From assembly GCF_965232925.1 (NCBI RefSeq), contig NZ_CBDDRA010000010.1, positions 1 through 64,000 of the forward strand: 64,000 bases of DNA. The letters run 5' to 3'. Shown piece after piece: positions 33,068 through 41,967 of the stretch (within the stretch, counting starts at the first letter, position 1; each line of letters opens with the position of its first letter). The DNA comes from Tumidithrix helvetica. GTDB taxonomy: Bacteria; Cyanobacteriota; Cyanobacteriia; Pseudanabaenales; Pseudanabaenaceae. The translations under genes and the position numbers were made by a program. The notes under the pieces were generated by a model that saw only the letters and a program-made list of their open reading frames with translations, was not told where the DNA came from and ran no database searches.

Positions 33068-34396
33068 ATGAAGCAAAAAGTATTCCAAGCCATTTATCAG
33101 TTACAAAGCCAAATCGCCGCCTTATTGCTATATCAAGATACCTTAGCGCTACCCGCAGGACAAGCTTATCAAAACCTCTTACAAACCCTAGGCGAAACCG
33201 CAGAAGGCATTCAATCCGATCTCGCCTGTCTCAAAGCTTATGGCGAATGGTTTAAAGCGATCGCTCAAACTGGTCAAAGTTGGCAAGATTACATCATTCA
33301 TCAAATTTTAACTGCGGACAATCCATTTTCACAGCAAGCCCAAAAAAGCGATTTTGCTGGTCTCTCAATCAGCTTGATGTCCGCTGCCAAACACGATCTA
33401 CAGATTCTACAAAAAGTTAGCACTGCGGGTGGAGAAATTCTCTATCAATGGATGAAAGAGGTAACTTCTGAGGATTTCAAACTTGTGGAATACTTAGTGG
33501 AATGGCATCCCTCCGAGCAAGGTCAGTCTAGATCCATTTCCAGTCTAGCTCCCAAATTCAACCCATCAAGCGATTGGGCTAACTTGTTGAAGGAGCTTGC
33601 CAATCGCTATCGACAGCATGGTGCGGGTCTATTTGCGGAATATGTGGCTTTCCGTTGGCAGGCAGGACAACTCTTAGGACTGGCTCATCCCGATCGGGTG
33701 AATGCTCTAGACTTAGTGGGCTACGAACATCAGCGAAATGCATTGCTCCAGAATACAGAATTTCTGTTAGCGGGATATGCGGCGCTGAATGTCTTGCTTT
33801 ATGGCAGTCGCGGATCGGGGAAGTCGTCGTTAGTGAAATCGTTGCTGCATCAGTATGGCGATCGCGGCTTGCGTCTGATTGAGGTCGCACGCTCCGATCT
33901 AAAAGACTTGCTGGCAATTATAGAAGTCTTGAGAAATGCACCGCAGAAGTTCATTCTGTTTGTGGATGATCTGTCCTTTGAGAAAGAAGAAGATGATTAT
34001 AAAGCGCTTAAGGTTCTGCTAGAAGGAAATCTGAATGCCAAGCCAGCCAACATCGTGGTTTATGCCACTTCTAACCGTCGGCATCTCTTGCGCGAATATT
34101 TTGCCGATCGCCCTCGCCCAAGTGCCAATGAGGACGTCCACCCTTGGGATACGGTACAGGAAAAAATGTCGTTAAGCGATCGCTTTGGCTTGGTCTTAAC
34201 TTTCGAGCCATCCGATCAAGACACCTACCTCAAAATCGTACACCACCTCGCCCATAAAGCTGGCATTCGCTTGACGACAGAAGATTTAGATTTTCGGGCG
34301 CTGCAATGGGCAACCCGCCACAATGGGCGATCGGGACGTACCGCCCAACAATTTATCGATTTTCTGCAAGGGGAGTTACAAATCGGTAAATCCTAG
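33068..34396 (+). CDS. DUF815-family AAA+ ATPase
   Basis: The 442-residue protein has a helical N-terminal half and a P-loop ATPase domain of the DUF815 family. Walker A is YGSRGSGKSSLVKS (about residues 245-258) and Walker B is FILFVDDLSFE. It continues with VVYATSNRRHL, a sensor-like region, and DRFGLVLTFEPSDQDTYL. These proteins are soluble and their targets are unknown, although the fold groups with loaders and chaperone-like ATPases. A terminator-like hairpin follows immediately. Confidence 0.88.
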   Translation: MKQKVFQAIYQLQSQIAALLLYQDTLALPAGQAYQNLLQTLGETAEGIQSDLACLKAYGEWFKAIAQTGQSWQDYIIHQILTADNPFSQQAQKSDFAGLSISLMSAAKHDLQILQKVSTAGGEILYQWMKEVTSEDFKLVEYLVEWHPSEQGQSRSISSLAPKFNPSSDWANLLKELANRYRQHGAGLFAEYVAFRWQAGQLLGLAHPDRVNALDLVGYEHQRNALLQNTEFLLAGYAALNVLLYGSRGSGKSSLVKSLLHQYGDRGLRLIEVARSDLKDLLAIIEVLRNAPQKFILFVDDLSFEKEEDDYKALKVLLEGNLNAKPANIVVYATSNRRHLLREYFADRPRPSANEDVHPWDTVQEKMSLSDRFGLVLTFEPSDQDTYLKIVHHLAHKAGIRLTTEDLDFRALQWATRHNGRSGRTAQQFIDFLQGELQIGKS

Positions 34397-34403
34397 TCAC
34401 ACA

Positions 34404-34440
34404 AACTAGAAGAGGCAATTCATGATTGCCTCTTCTAGTT
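34404..34440 (+). terminator. Strong hairpin after the DUF815 gene
   Basis: AACTAGAAGAGGCAAT and its exact complement pair as 16-bp arms around TCATG, 8 bases beyond the stop codon. The core GAGGCAATTCATG resembles the dispersed 34-bp palindrome with a shorter loop. It argues that the next gene starts downstream at 34474. Confidence 0.6.
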
Positions 34441-34473
34441 GAAGAATCCCTCCATACAATTAGCCAACAACCG

Positions 34474-35838
34474 ATGCCAACTTCTATTGCTTTCCTCGCC
34501 CATGACAACCAAAAGACCGATTTGGTTGCTCTGGTGCAAAAATACCGAGCGACCGTGGAACGCTATCATGCAATTTCCACAGCCAATACAGGAAAACAGA
34601 TTCAATCTGCGACGGGTCTGACGATTGAGATCTTGCGATCGAAACAAGATGGTGGCGATCTTGAAATTGTTGCGCACATCATTGCAGGAGAAGTTGCCTG
34701 TGTCATCTGTCTATTCGATCCCAACCAGACTCATTCGAGCACACCCGATCTTCTGACTTTATTGCGGGTCTGTAAAATCTATAATGTCCCCCTTGCCACC
34801 AACTTGGCAACCGCAGATGCCGTCCTACAAGCACTTTCCAAGAGTCGTGTCGCTCATCTGATCTTTAACCCCGTAGCAGGGCAGGGAAATCCTGACTGGG
34901 ATCTGGCATTAATTCGCCAAATTTTGGAACCTGAGGTTCATCTCAAGGTGATTTTCACGAAGCCCGATGTAAATCCTGGCGACCAAGCAAAAGAAGCGAT
35001 CGCGGCGATTCAGGAACGTAACGCTATGGCTCCTGGTACTGATTTTGTAATTGCTTCTGGTGGCGATGGTACGATTTCGGCAGTGGCGAATGCCTTGATT
35101 GACACAGAGATTCCACTGGGTATTATTCCCAGAGGTACTGCTAACGCTTTCTCAGTGGCACTGGGAATTCCCACAGGTCTCAAGCCTGCATGCGAAACAA
35201 TTCTCACAGGAAATATTTGTATTGTCGATGCTGCCCGTTGTAACGGCTTCCCGATGATTTTGTTGGCTGGTATTGGCTTTGAAGCGGAAACTGTCGAACG
35301 TGCCGATCGCGACATGAAAAACCTCTTAGGTCCTCTTGCCTATTTGGTTGCAGGTGCTCAGCAGCTTTTGGAACAGAAGCCCTTTACTGTTGAAGTTGAA
35401 ATTGATGGTGCGATTACACAGTTTCAATGTGGGGCGATGACAATCGCCAATGCCGCGCCTCCAACTTCAGTGCTAGCTCAAGGACTGGGAGAAGTCATTC
35501 CCCACGATGGGCTGCTCGATGTCACGATTGGGATTGCCAAAAATGAGAATCTCAATATTGCTGACTGGCTGCTCGCGATCGATGCGATCGGCAAGCTGTT
35601 TACCTCTGCCTTGGTAAAAACCCAAATCGAGAACGAAGGACTGGTCTGCTTCCGAACCGCCAAAATCAAAGTGACGGCAACTCCACCGCAAAAAGTAGTG
35701 GTAGATGGTGAGATTATTGGTATGACACCCGTTGAAATCGCCTGCATTCCAGGCGGATTGACACTCTTTGCTCCACTGGCTAGCAGCCTGAGCTTAGTGC
35801 GGACAAAATCAAGCATTCTCACCCAGCCCGAAGGCTGA
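34474..35838 (+). CDS. Methylglyoxal synthase-like / diacylglycerol kinase-like fusion
   Basis: The 454-residue protein joins two enzymes. Residues 1-120 resemble methylglyoxal synthase: His10-Asp11 and Lys14 (LAHDNQK), the G60-G61-D62 motif with the catalytic Asp, and PLATNLATAD. The position aligned with E. coli His98 is a serine (Ser89), judged by eye. Residues 125-454 are a YegS/diacylglycerol kinase domain with GGDGTISAVANAL (196-208), PLGIIPRGTANAF and VVDGE. It should phosphorylate a lipid alcohol. Whether the first domain makes methylglyoxal or senses a ligand is open. Start at 34474 avoids the upstream hairpin. Confidence 0.85.
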   Translation: MPTSIAFLAHDNQKTDLVALVQKYRATVERYHAISTANTGKQIQSATGLTIEILRSKQDGGDLEIVAHIIAGEVACVICLFDPNQTHSSTPDLLTLLRVCKIYNVPLATNLATADAVLQALSKSRVAHLIFNPVAGQGNPDWDLALIRQILEPEVHLKVIFTKPDVNPGDQAKEAIAAIQERNAMAPGTDFVIASGGDGTISAVANALIDTEIPLGIIPRGTANAFSVALGIPTGLKPACETILTGNICIVDAARCNGFPMILLAGIGFEAETVERADRDMKNLLGPLAYLVAGAQQLLEQKPFTVEVEIDGAITQFQCGAMTIANAAPPTSVLAQGLGEVIPHDGLLDVTIGIAKNENLNIADWLLAIDAIGKLFTSALVKTQIENEGLVCFRTAKIKVTATPPQKVVVDGEIIGMTPVEIACIPGGLTLFAPLASSLSLVRTKSSILTQPEG

Positions 35839-36435
35839 GTGCTACTTCGCTGATTTCAGGATTGGCAAAAGTGCTGTGAATTTTTTTGAAGACCTCGCGG
35901 ATGATGCCAAGAAATAAGCGTCTTGTTTCTTTACGTCCGCTAATGGCGATAAAGATTTTTTTGTCTTCGGGGTCGGCTTTGATACGGGCGATATTGTAGG
36001 TCTCGTTGTTTTCTTGGTAGGCAAGCATCACGCCACTGCGCCAGTAGGTGCGATCGTGAATTTTGTCGTGGGTGAGGACGATGAAGCGAGAGATAATGTT
36101 GGCAGGGAGGACGAGGTAATGGTATTGAAATTCGAGAGTTTCGCCTTCTAGTTCTGTGTTTTCAGGTTCGTCTTTGGGTAAAAGCCCGGGGAGCGGAGTT
36201 CTTCGATACCTTCATTTTTTGAACAGGAGGTTTCGATGATGGCTCGGATATTAGGATATTTTTCGCGCATGGCTTTGCGGTTGATGTCGAGGGGTTGCTC
36301 GTCTTTTTTGTTACCCACAATAATTACGGGGGACTGACCGCCAAAACTTTCGATCAGTTTGAGCCAATATTCGATGCGGTTTTCTTCTTCGCTGGTGCGA
36401 CAGTTACAGACCAAAAGATGGAATGCTAGTCCAAT
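35819..36435 (-). pseudogene. Roco (Roc-COR GTPase) relic with internal deletion
   Basis: Reading on the minus strand, the end of a Roc GTPase domain is seen first: VCNCRTSEEENRIEYWLKLI, VIIVGNKKDEQ (the NKxD motif) and a Ser-Cys-Ser-Lys region (ETSCSKNEGIEELR). It then breaks near 36180, and a different frame gives the end of a COR domain: YHYLVLPANIISRFIVLTH, HDRTYWRSGVMLAYQENNE. The P-loop, leucine-rich repeats and most of COR are missing. It overlaps the 3' end of the kinase fusion by 20 bp. This is a gene relic, not two small genes. Confidence 0.75.
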
Positions 36436-36525
36436 TTGCGATGAAAGGATAAAGCCATTAGAAAAGAAACGATCGCATATTCACAACATATTGAAGAAAT
36501 GGAGTAGGTAAAATTCGTTTAGCTT

Positions 36526-37941
36526 TTAGCTCGGAGAACTGCTGCGCCACTGTCGAGAGAATTCAGACAAGACTGAAGGGGCAAGTTGTCTTTGCAGCCA
36601 GTCTAATGCCAAAGCTTGACTTGGAAATCTGAGCCCGTTATAGCTGTCAAAGATATCCACCAACGAGATCTTACTCGGATCTACTGAATTAGCCATATTG
36701 GAACCACCCGTGGTCGCGATCGTCCAGCGCTGAATAAATTGAGCCTTGATATCTGGCGTATTCGTGAGTTCGCGATCGAGATAGGAAATGGCATTCAACT
36801 GATTTGGGAACTTGATGCGATCGTATTGATTTGCCGCATCCACAAAGCTGACTCTGGCGAAGCTACTAGACGGTAGATTTTGCCAATCTCTAGAAAAACT
36901 ATCCAAAGCCGCAGGTGCAAGTTGATTTTCTAACCATTTAAGAGCGCTAGGCTGACCGGGAAATTCGCTGCCGTTATAGTTATCAAAAGCATCTTCCAGC
37001 GAAGTGGTAAGTAGAATCGAACTCGACCCAGCATTCCACCGATTGAGAAATTCTTGCCTCGTCGTGGAGCCAATTTGTAAATCGAGGGTTTTAATTGCTT
37101 CCGTTTGATAGACAAATTTTGTCTGGTTGTAACTTGCAGCGGCATCCACCAAACTAATTTTCCCTGACGATGCCAATGTTATCGGTGTAGGTGAAACTGC
37201 TTCGCTAGGTAATGGTGTGATTGTTGGTGCGATTGTTGGTGTAACTGATGAAGTGGAAGGTGTGGTTGCAATCGGTGCGGTGGGTGGTGTAGCAGTGGAC
37301 GGTGTTGATGTGGAAATTATGGGAGGAGTGGGATCTGTCGGTACAGCGGTGGGTGGATAGATCGTTCCTGCTGTCCAAGCAGTCACAAGCGGTGAGCTTG
37401 GCGGAATATTTGAATCGGTCGGCTTAGGATCGGGTTCGCTCCTCTGAATATCGACACTCTCAACTGTCTCAACCGTAGGAGAAGCGATCGCAGGGGCACG
37501 CAACTGGTTCCAAGTCTCTTCGTCCACTTGACCGTTAACCAATAGGGCATTTGCCGTTTGAAAAGCCACAACTGCATCTCGGGTAAGTCTGCCAAAGTCT
37601 CCATCGACTCGACCAATATAGTAACCCTTCGTTTTTAATAGCTGTTGGGCTTCCGAGACTGCGGTTCCACGGGATCCAGGTAATAAAAGAGGACTATTAA
37701 TCGATGTAGTGGCAGGCGTTGGCGTAAATCCACCGCTAGCGGAGAGGGCTTGCCAAGTTCTTGCTCCTACAATACCATCGACATCCAAACCCTTTGCCTG
37801 CTGAAAGCTGAGGACGGCATTGGCAGTTCCCGATCCAAAATCACCATCGATATTGCCCCTATAGTAGCCAGACGCTTTTAAGAATTGCTGTAGTTGTACG
37901 ACATCCGATCCCTTACTGCCTTTTCTTAAAATAGAATTCAT
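36526..37941 (-). CDS. Peptidoglycan-binding protein with four C-terminal 45-residue repeats
   Basis: The 471-residue protein has two PG_binding_1 domains (about residues 3-65 and 72-140; GSKGSDVVQLQQFLKASGYY, IDGDFGSGTANAVLSFQ; RVDGDFGRLTRDAVVAFQ), a Pro/Thr/Ser-rich linker (to about 265) and four repeats of about 45 residues. Each repeat fits the pattern SLVDA..YN...F..Q..A...L...L......F...W. No signal peptide is obvious from the ATG at 37941, or from the TTG at 37986 (16th codon upstream). The repeats are not a family I can name. It presumably binds the cell wall. Confidence 0.8.
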   Translation of the reverse strand: MNSILRKGSKGSDVVQLQQFLKASGYYRGNIDGDFGSGTANAVLSFQQAKGLDVDGIVGARTWQALSASGGFTPTPATTSINSPLLLPGSRGTAVSEAQQLLKTKGYYIGRVDGDFGRLTRDAVVAFQTANALLVNGQVDEETWNQLRAPAIASPTVETVESVDIQRSEPDPKPTDSNIPPSSPLVTAWTAGTIYPPTAVPTDPTPPIISTSTPSTATPPTAPIATTPSTSSVTPTIAPTITPLPSEAVSPTPITLASSGKISLVDAAASYNQTKFVYQTEAIKTLDLQIGSTTRQEFLNRWNAGSSSILLTTSLEDAFDNYNGSEFPGQPSALKWLENQLAPAALDSFSRDWQNLPSSSFARVSFVDAANQYDRIKFPNQLNAISYLDRELTNTPDIKAQFIQRWTIATTGGSNMANSVDPSKISLVDIFDSYNGLRFPSQALALDWLQRQLAPSVLSEFSRQWRSSSPS

Positions 37942-38053
37942 AGCTAGCCCAGATGCTCCGAATGAGATGTTTCGATCGCTTGGCAATTCCTGTGAAGATA
38001 GGTTCCGCCAAGCTCGATTAATTTACTTTAATTTTATCTTTAAATCTATGAAG

Positions 38054-38899
38054 CTAGTCCTGCTGGTGTGAAAACTTGTAAGCCCCAGCGAGGGTCAGCA
38101 AAATCGCCGAGGCAAACAAAATCACCCAACCATACCAACTGGCATGACCGCCATTAATCACCGATCGCATGCCTACGCTGGCATGGGTCAGGGGCAGGGT
38201 ATAGACGATCGCTTGTAGAGGCTGTGGTAACTGCGCGGGATCGAAAAATGTCCCACCTAAAAACGACATGGGCACGATTAAAAAGTTGTTATAGAGACCG
38301 ACCGACTCTAGCGATCGCACGGTTAAGCCTACCAAAACACCCAACCCTGAAAACACCATACAATTTAGAATCAGGAGCAACAAAAATTCTGGATGTAAAA
38401 AATGCCAGTTTCTTGTATAAATCATCGCCACAGCAATAATCGATACCGATGTAATCAAGCCCCGCGTCACCCCAGCTAACATTTTGCCCAAGTGCATGGC
38501 AAGGGGATGGATCGGCACCATCAACATTTCTTCAAAGGTTTTGCTATAGAGGCGATCGCCGCAAATTGAAAAGGTTGTCCCCGCAAACCCGATCGTCATC
38601 GATGACAAAGCCACCATGCCTGGCAAGATAAAACTGAGATAATCGCCACCAAAGGCGTTATTTCCTTTCATGGCGCTGCCCAAGCCAAATCCAAAGGCAA
38701 GAATGTAAATCAGGGGCGAGACCAGCCCTGAAGACAGGACTTGATAAATGCGGACGCGCAACTCTAACCAGTCGCCCCACCAAATGGTTAAGCTATCTTG
38801 CCAAATCGCCTGAATTAAGGAGATCTGGCGATGTTTAGAAAGGTTTCTGGGCTTTGCTAGGGAGCCAGAATCATCTGGGGCAGGAGAATGTATGGTCAC
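38054..38899 (-). CDS. ABC-2 type transporter permease
   Basis: The 281-residue membrane protein has about six helices and the ABC-2 signature region (YSKTFEEMLMVPIHPLAMHLGKML, FLGGTFFDPAQLPQPLQ, LPLTHASVGMRS). It would pair with an ATPase to export a lipid, polysaccharide or drug. No ATPase gene lies next to it, so the partner must be elsewhere. It stands alone on the minus strand, divergent from plsX. Confidence 0.88.
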   Translation of the reverse strand: MTIHSPAPDDSGSLAKPRNLSKHRQISLIQAIWQDSLTIWWGDWLELRVRIYQVLSSGLVSPLIYILAFGFGLGSAMKGNNAFGGDYLSFILPGMVALSSMTIGFAGTTFSICGDRLYSKTFEEMLMVPIHPLAMHLGKMLAGVTRGLITSVSIIAVAMIYTRNWHFLHPEFLLLLILNCMVFSGLGVLVGLTVRSLESVGLYNNFLIVPMSFLGGTFFDPAQLPQPLQAIVYTLPLTHASVGMRSVINGGHASWYGWVILFASAILLTLAGAYKFSHQQD

Positions 38900-39096
38900 A
38901 GCGTATTTGAGATCGACTTGCTTGAACTGCTCTCAATAGTATGCTTATTTTGGATGAGCCTGCTGATTTTGCTGGGGGGATGGTCAGTATAACTGTTAAA
39001 ATTTTTTGCAGACTTGATATGTTCTTAATCGTTCTTAGACATTTACTTTTGTAGAACTCAGTTGTTTAGCTATACATCAGACAGGAAACACTAAAC

Positions 39097-40164
39097 GTGC
39101 GAATTGCAGTTGACGCTATGGGTGGGGACTTTGCCCCACGAGAAATTATCGAAGGAGCCGTTTTCGCTCAAACAAAGCTAGACCTAGATGTTGCACTGGT
39201 TGGCGATCGTGATGCCATTGCTGCTTACCTCAAACAACACAACTATAAAGAAAGCGATCGCTTGACCATTGTGCCAGCCGAAGGCACGATCGATATGCAT
39301 GAAGAACCTTTGGAAGGGCTTAGGAAAAAGCCGCGTTCTTCGATCGCCGTGTCCATGGACTTGGTTAAGCGCAAAGAAGCAGACGCAGTCGTTTGTGCAG
39401 GACACACGGGGGCAGCGATGGCAGCCGCTTTATTACGGTTGGGGCGTTTGCCGGGGGTCGATCGACCTGCGATCGGGGCATTATTGCCTACCCTCATACC
39501 CCATAAGCCAGTGCTGTTGCTAGATGTGGGCGCAAATGTCGATTGCCGTCCTAAATTTCTAGAGCAATTTGCCACGATGGGGCTGCTCTATAGCCAGTAT
39601 GCTTTGGGCGTTAAGGAACCCAGACTGGGACTTTTGAATATTGGGGAAGAAGCCTGTAAGGGCAACGACCTTGCCATTCGCGTCCATCAAGCGCTGCAAG
39701 ATAATCCCCATGTTCCCTTTGCGGGTAATGCTGAGGGTAGAGATGTGATCTCAGGGCAGTTTGACGTAATTATCTGCGATGGTTTCATGGGAAATGTCCT
39801 GCTCAAATTTGCTGAAGGGGTCGGACAGGTTGCCATGCAAATTTTGAAAGAAGAATTACCCCAAGGTTGGCAAGGTAAACTAGGAACATTTCTGTTGCGC
39901 CCTAACCTCAAAAAAGTCAAAGAACGCATGGATGCGGATGAGTATGGCGGCGCTTTATTACTTGGCGTCGCAGGTGTATGCGTGATCGCCCATGGTAGTT
40001 CCAAGGCGAACAGTATCTATAATGCCATTCGGGTAGCCAAAGATGCGGTTGACAATCAGGTACTCGATCGCATTCGCGGTCAGATCAAGGCACAGACTTC
40101 AATACCTGCTTCAATTCCCAGCGCTGTACCTGACATTGATGCCCCAGATGACCCTCCTACTTGA
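39097..40164 (+). CDS. plsX: Phosphate acyltransferase
   Basis: The 355-residue enzyme converts acyl-ACP to acyl phosphate at the start of phospholipid synthesis. Its family start, RIAVDAMGGDFAPREIIEGA, is present along with GALLPTLIPHKPVLLLDVGANVDCRP, LLNIGEEACKGND, VICDGFMGNVLLKF and a glycine-rich GGALLLGVAGVCVIAHGSS. The start is GTG with AGGA 10 bases upstream. It is followed by fabH at 138 bp, the usual lipid gene order. Confidence 0.96.
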   Translation: MRIAVDAMGGDFAPREIIEGAVFAQTKLDLDVALVGDRDAIAAYLKQHNYKESDRLTIVPAEGTIDMHEEPLEGLRKKPRSSIAVSMDLVKRKEADAVVCAGHTGAAMAAALLRLGRLPGVDRPAIGALLPTLIPHKPVLLLDVGANVDCRPKFLEQFATMGLLYSQYALGVKEPRLGLLNIGEEACKGNDLAIRVHQALQDNPHVPFAGNAEGRDVISGQFDVIICDGFMGNVLLKFAEGVGQVAMQILKEELPQGWQGKLGTFLLRPNLKKVKERMDADEYGGALLLGVAGVCVIAHGSSKANSIYNAIRVAKDAVDNQVLDRIRGQIKAQTSIPASIPSAVPDIDAPDDPPT

Positions 40165-40214
40165 GCCAGCCGTTCTAGGTTTTTAAATTTAGCTCAGCTA
40201 CGCTGAAGGAAATA

Positions 40215-40265
40215 GGGGCAGTATCTTTTTGTGTCGTTGCGCTAGCTATCATGAGATATTGCCCC
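40215..40265 (+). other. Inverted repeat between plsX and fabH
   Basis: GGGGCAGTATCT (40215-40226) pairs with AGATATTGCCCC (40254-40265), 12-bp arms with one G-T wobble and a 27-base loop. It could be a terminator for plsX or a control element for fabH. No U-tract follows. Confidence 0.4.
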
Positions 40266-40302
40266 ACAATGTATTCACTCAGATTGTCATATACCTACTT
40301 AT

Positions 40303-41292
40303 ATGTCTGATTTACCCCCCAACTCAACCATTAACCAACTGCAGGGCGTTCGTTTTATCGGTAGCGGTTCGGCAGTACCTGCCAAGATTCTGACGAATGC
40401 AGAACTCAGTCAAATGGTTGATACGTCCGATGAATGGATTGCCAGTCGTACGGGGATCAGACAGAGATTTATCGCGACGAAGGGTGAAGATTCTCTCACA
40501 AGTTTGGCTGTTAGGGCAGGTCAGCAGGCGATCGCTGCCGCAGGCATTGCGCCAACCGACCTCGACCTGATTATTTTGGCAACCTCCACGACAGACGATC
40601 TATTTGGCACAGCGGGGAAGGTGCAGGGACTTTTGGGCGCAGACCGAGCTGTGGCTTTTGACATCTCGGCAGCCTGTTCGGGGTTTGTGTTTGGACTCGT
40701 GACCGCTTCCCAGTTTATTCGCTCAGGAACCTACAGAAATATCCTCTTAATTGGAGCCGATCTATTGTCGCGCTGGGTAGACTGGAGCGATCGCCGCACC
40801 TGCATTTTGTTTGGCGATGGTGCTGGTGCTGTGGTACTGCAAGCGTCCGAACAGGATAATTTATTGGGCTTTGAGTTGCGCAGCGATGGCAAGGGTAACA
40901 ACCTGCTCAACCTAGGCTACAACGAGGACAAATCGACCTATGACCCGATCACGATGAATGGACAGGAGGTCTATCGGTTTGCGGTGCGCTCTGTTCCTGA
41001 AGTGATCGAAAAGGCTTTATATCGGGCAAACCTGCAAACCGCCGATCTGGACTGGTTAATTTTGCATCAGGCAAACCAACGCATCATCGATGCCGTTCAG
41101 ACCCGCTTAAAAATCGATGCCGATAAAGCCGTGAGCAATATGAGTAAGCATGGGAATACTTCGGCAGCTTCAATTCCGCTGGCACTGGATGAATGGGTAA
41201 GAGCGGGTAAAATTAAGCCGAATCATGCGATCGCGATCGCGGGTTTTGGCGCAGGCTTAAGTTGGGGTGCAGCGGTTTTTCGATGGGCTTAA
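40303..41292 (+). CDS. fabH: 3-oxoacyl-ACP synthase III (KAS III)
   Basis: The 329-residue enzyme starts fatty acid synthesis by condensing acetyl-CoA with malonyl-ACP. The catalytic Cys lies in DISAACSGFVFGLVTA, the His in WLILHQANQRIID and the Asn in MSKHGNTSAASIPLALDEW. The N-terminal SDEWIASRTGIRQR is typical. Length and triad are complete. It lies downstream of plsX. Confidence 0.97.
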   Translation: MSDLPPNSTINQLQGVRFIGSGSAVPAKILTNAELSQMVDTSDEWIASRTGIRQRFIATKGEDSLTSLAVRAGQQAIAAAGIAPTDLDLIILATSTTDDLFGTAGKVQGLLGADRAVAFDISAACSGFVFGLVTASQFIRSGTYRNILLIGADLLSRWVDWSDRRTCILFGDGAGAVVLQASEQDNLLGFELRSDGKGNNLLNLGYNEDKSTYDPITMNGQEVYRFAVRSVPEVIEKALYRANLQTADLDWLILHQANQRIIDAVQTRLKIDADKAVSNMSKHGNTSAASIPLALDEWVRAGKIKPNHAIAIAGFGAGLSWGAAVFRWA

Positions 41293-41361
41293 GGTAAGAC
41301 GAGAAAGTTGAAATCGACTTTCAGAATTCAAAATTCAGCTATCCATTACAAAGGTACATCT

Positions 41362-41961
41362 ATGGAAAAACCTGCCGTTACGGATTTTGAAATTCATGAC
41401 GCGATCGCGCAACGATGGAGTCCTCGTGCCTTCGATCGCAAGCCAGTAGAGGCAGAGAAGCTAAATCGGTTATTTGAAGCCGCAAGGTGGTCGGCTTCTT
41501 GTTTTAACGATCAGCCTTGGAACTTTATCGTGGCAACCCAGACCGATATGATCGCCTATCAACAGTTGCTCGATTGTCTCGTTCCCGCAAATATTGTCTG
41601 GGCGCAGGCTGCCCCAGTTTTGATACTGGCTGTTGCTCGAAAAACCTTCAAGCATAATGGCAAGCCCAACGATTGGGCAGAATATGACTGCGGACAAGCC
41701 GTTGCCACCCTGTCTTTGCAGGCGACTACTATGGGTTTGGTACTGCATCAAATGGCAGGCTTTATGGCGGACAAAGCGATCGCTACGTTCAAACTGCCCG
41801 AAAATTTCAAGCCGATGGCAGCGATCGCGCTGGGATATCCAGGTGAGTTGAGTAGCTTACCCCCCGATTTGCAGGCAAAGGAAACCGCGACCCGCGATCG
41901 CTATCCCCTCTCTAGTTTTGTGTTTACGGGCGAATGGGGAAAACATCTTCCATTTGCCTAA
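41362..41961 (+). CDS. Nitroreductase-family flavoprotein
   Basis: The 199-residue protein matches the FMN-dependent nitroreductase family: IAQRWSPRAFDRKPV at the start (phosphate-binding Arg and Ser), EAARWSASCFNDQPWNFIVA, and late ATMGLVLHQMAGF and AIALGYPG. Such dimers reduce quinones or nitro compounds with NAD(P)H. I start at ATG 41362 (MEKPAVTDFEIHDA); the in-frame TTG at 41308 adds 18 unrelated residues. It follows fabH by 69 bp. Confidence 0.9.
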   Translation: MEKPAVTDFEIHDAIAQRWSPRAFDRKPVEAEKLNRLFEAARWSASCFNDQPWNFIVATQTDMIAYQQLLDCLVPANIVWAQAAPVLILAVARKTFKHNGKPNDWAEYDCGQAVATLSLQATTMGLVLHQMAGFMADKAIATFKLPENFKPMAAIALGYPGELSSLPPDLQAKETATRDRYPLSSFVFTGEWGKHLPFA

Positions 41962-41967
41962 AATTTT

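Noticed and set aside
36148..36414. An independent small GTPase gene
   Set aside because: It lacks the P-loop and switch regions and is followed in another frame by a COR fragment, so it is part of a Roco relic.
38936..39055. A 37-codon frame upstream of plsX beginning MLILDEPADFAGGM
   Set aside because: Resemblance to an ABC Walker B is by chance; no P-loop or other ATPase motif is near.
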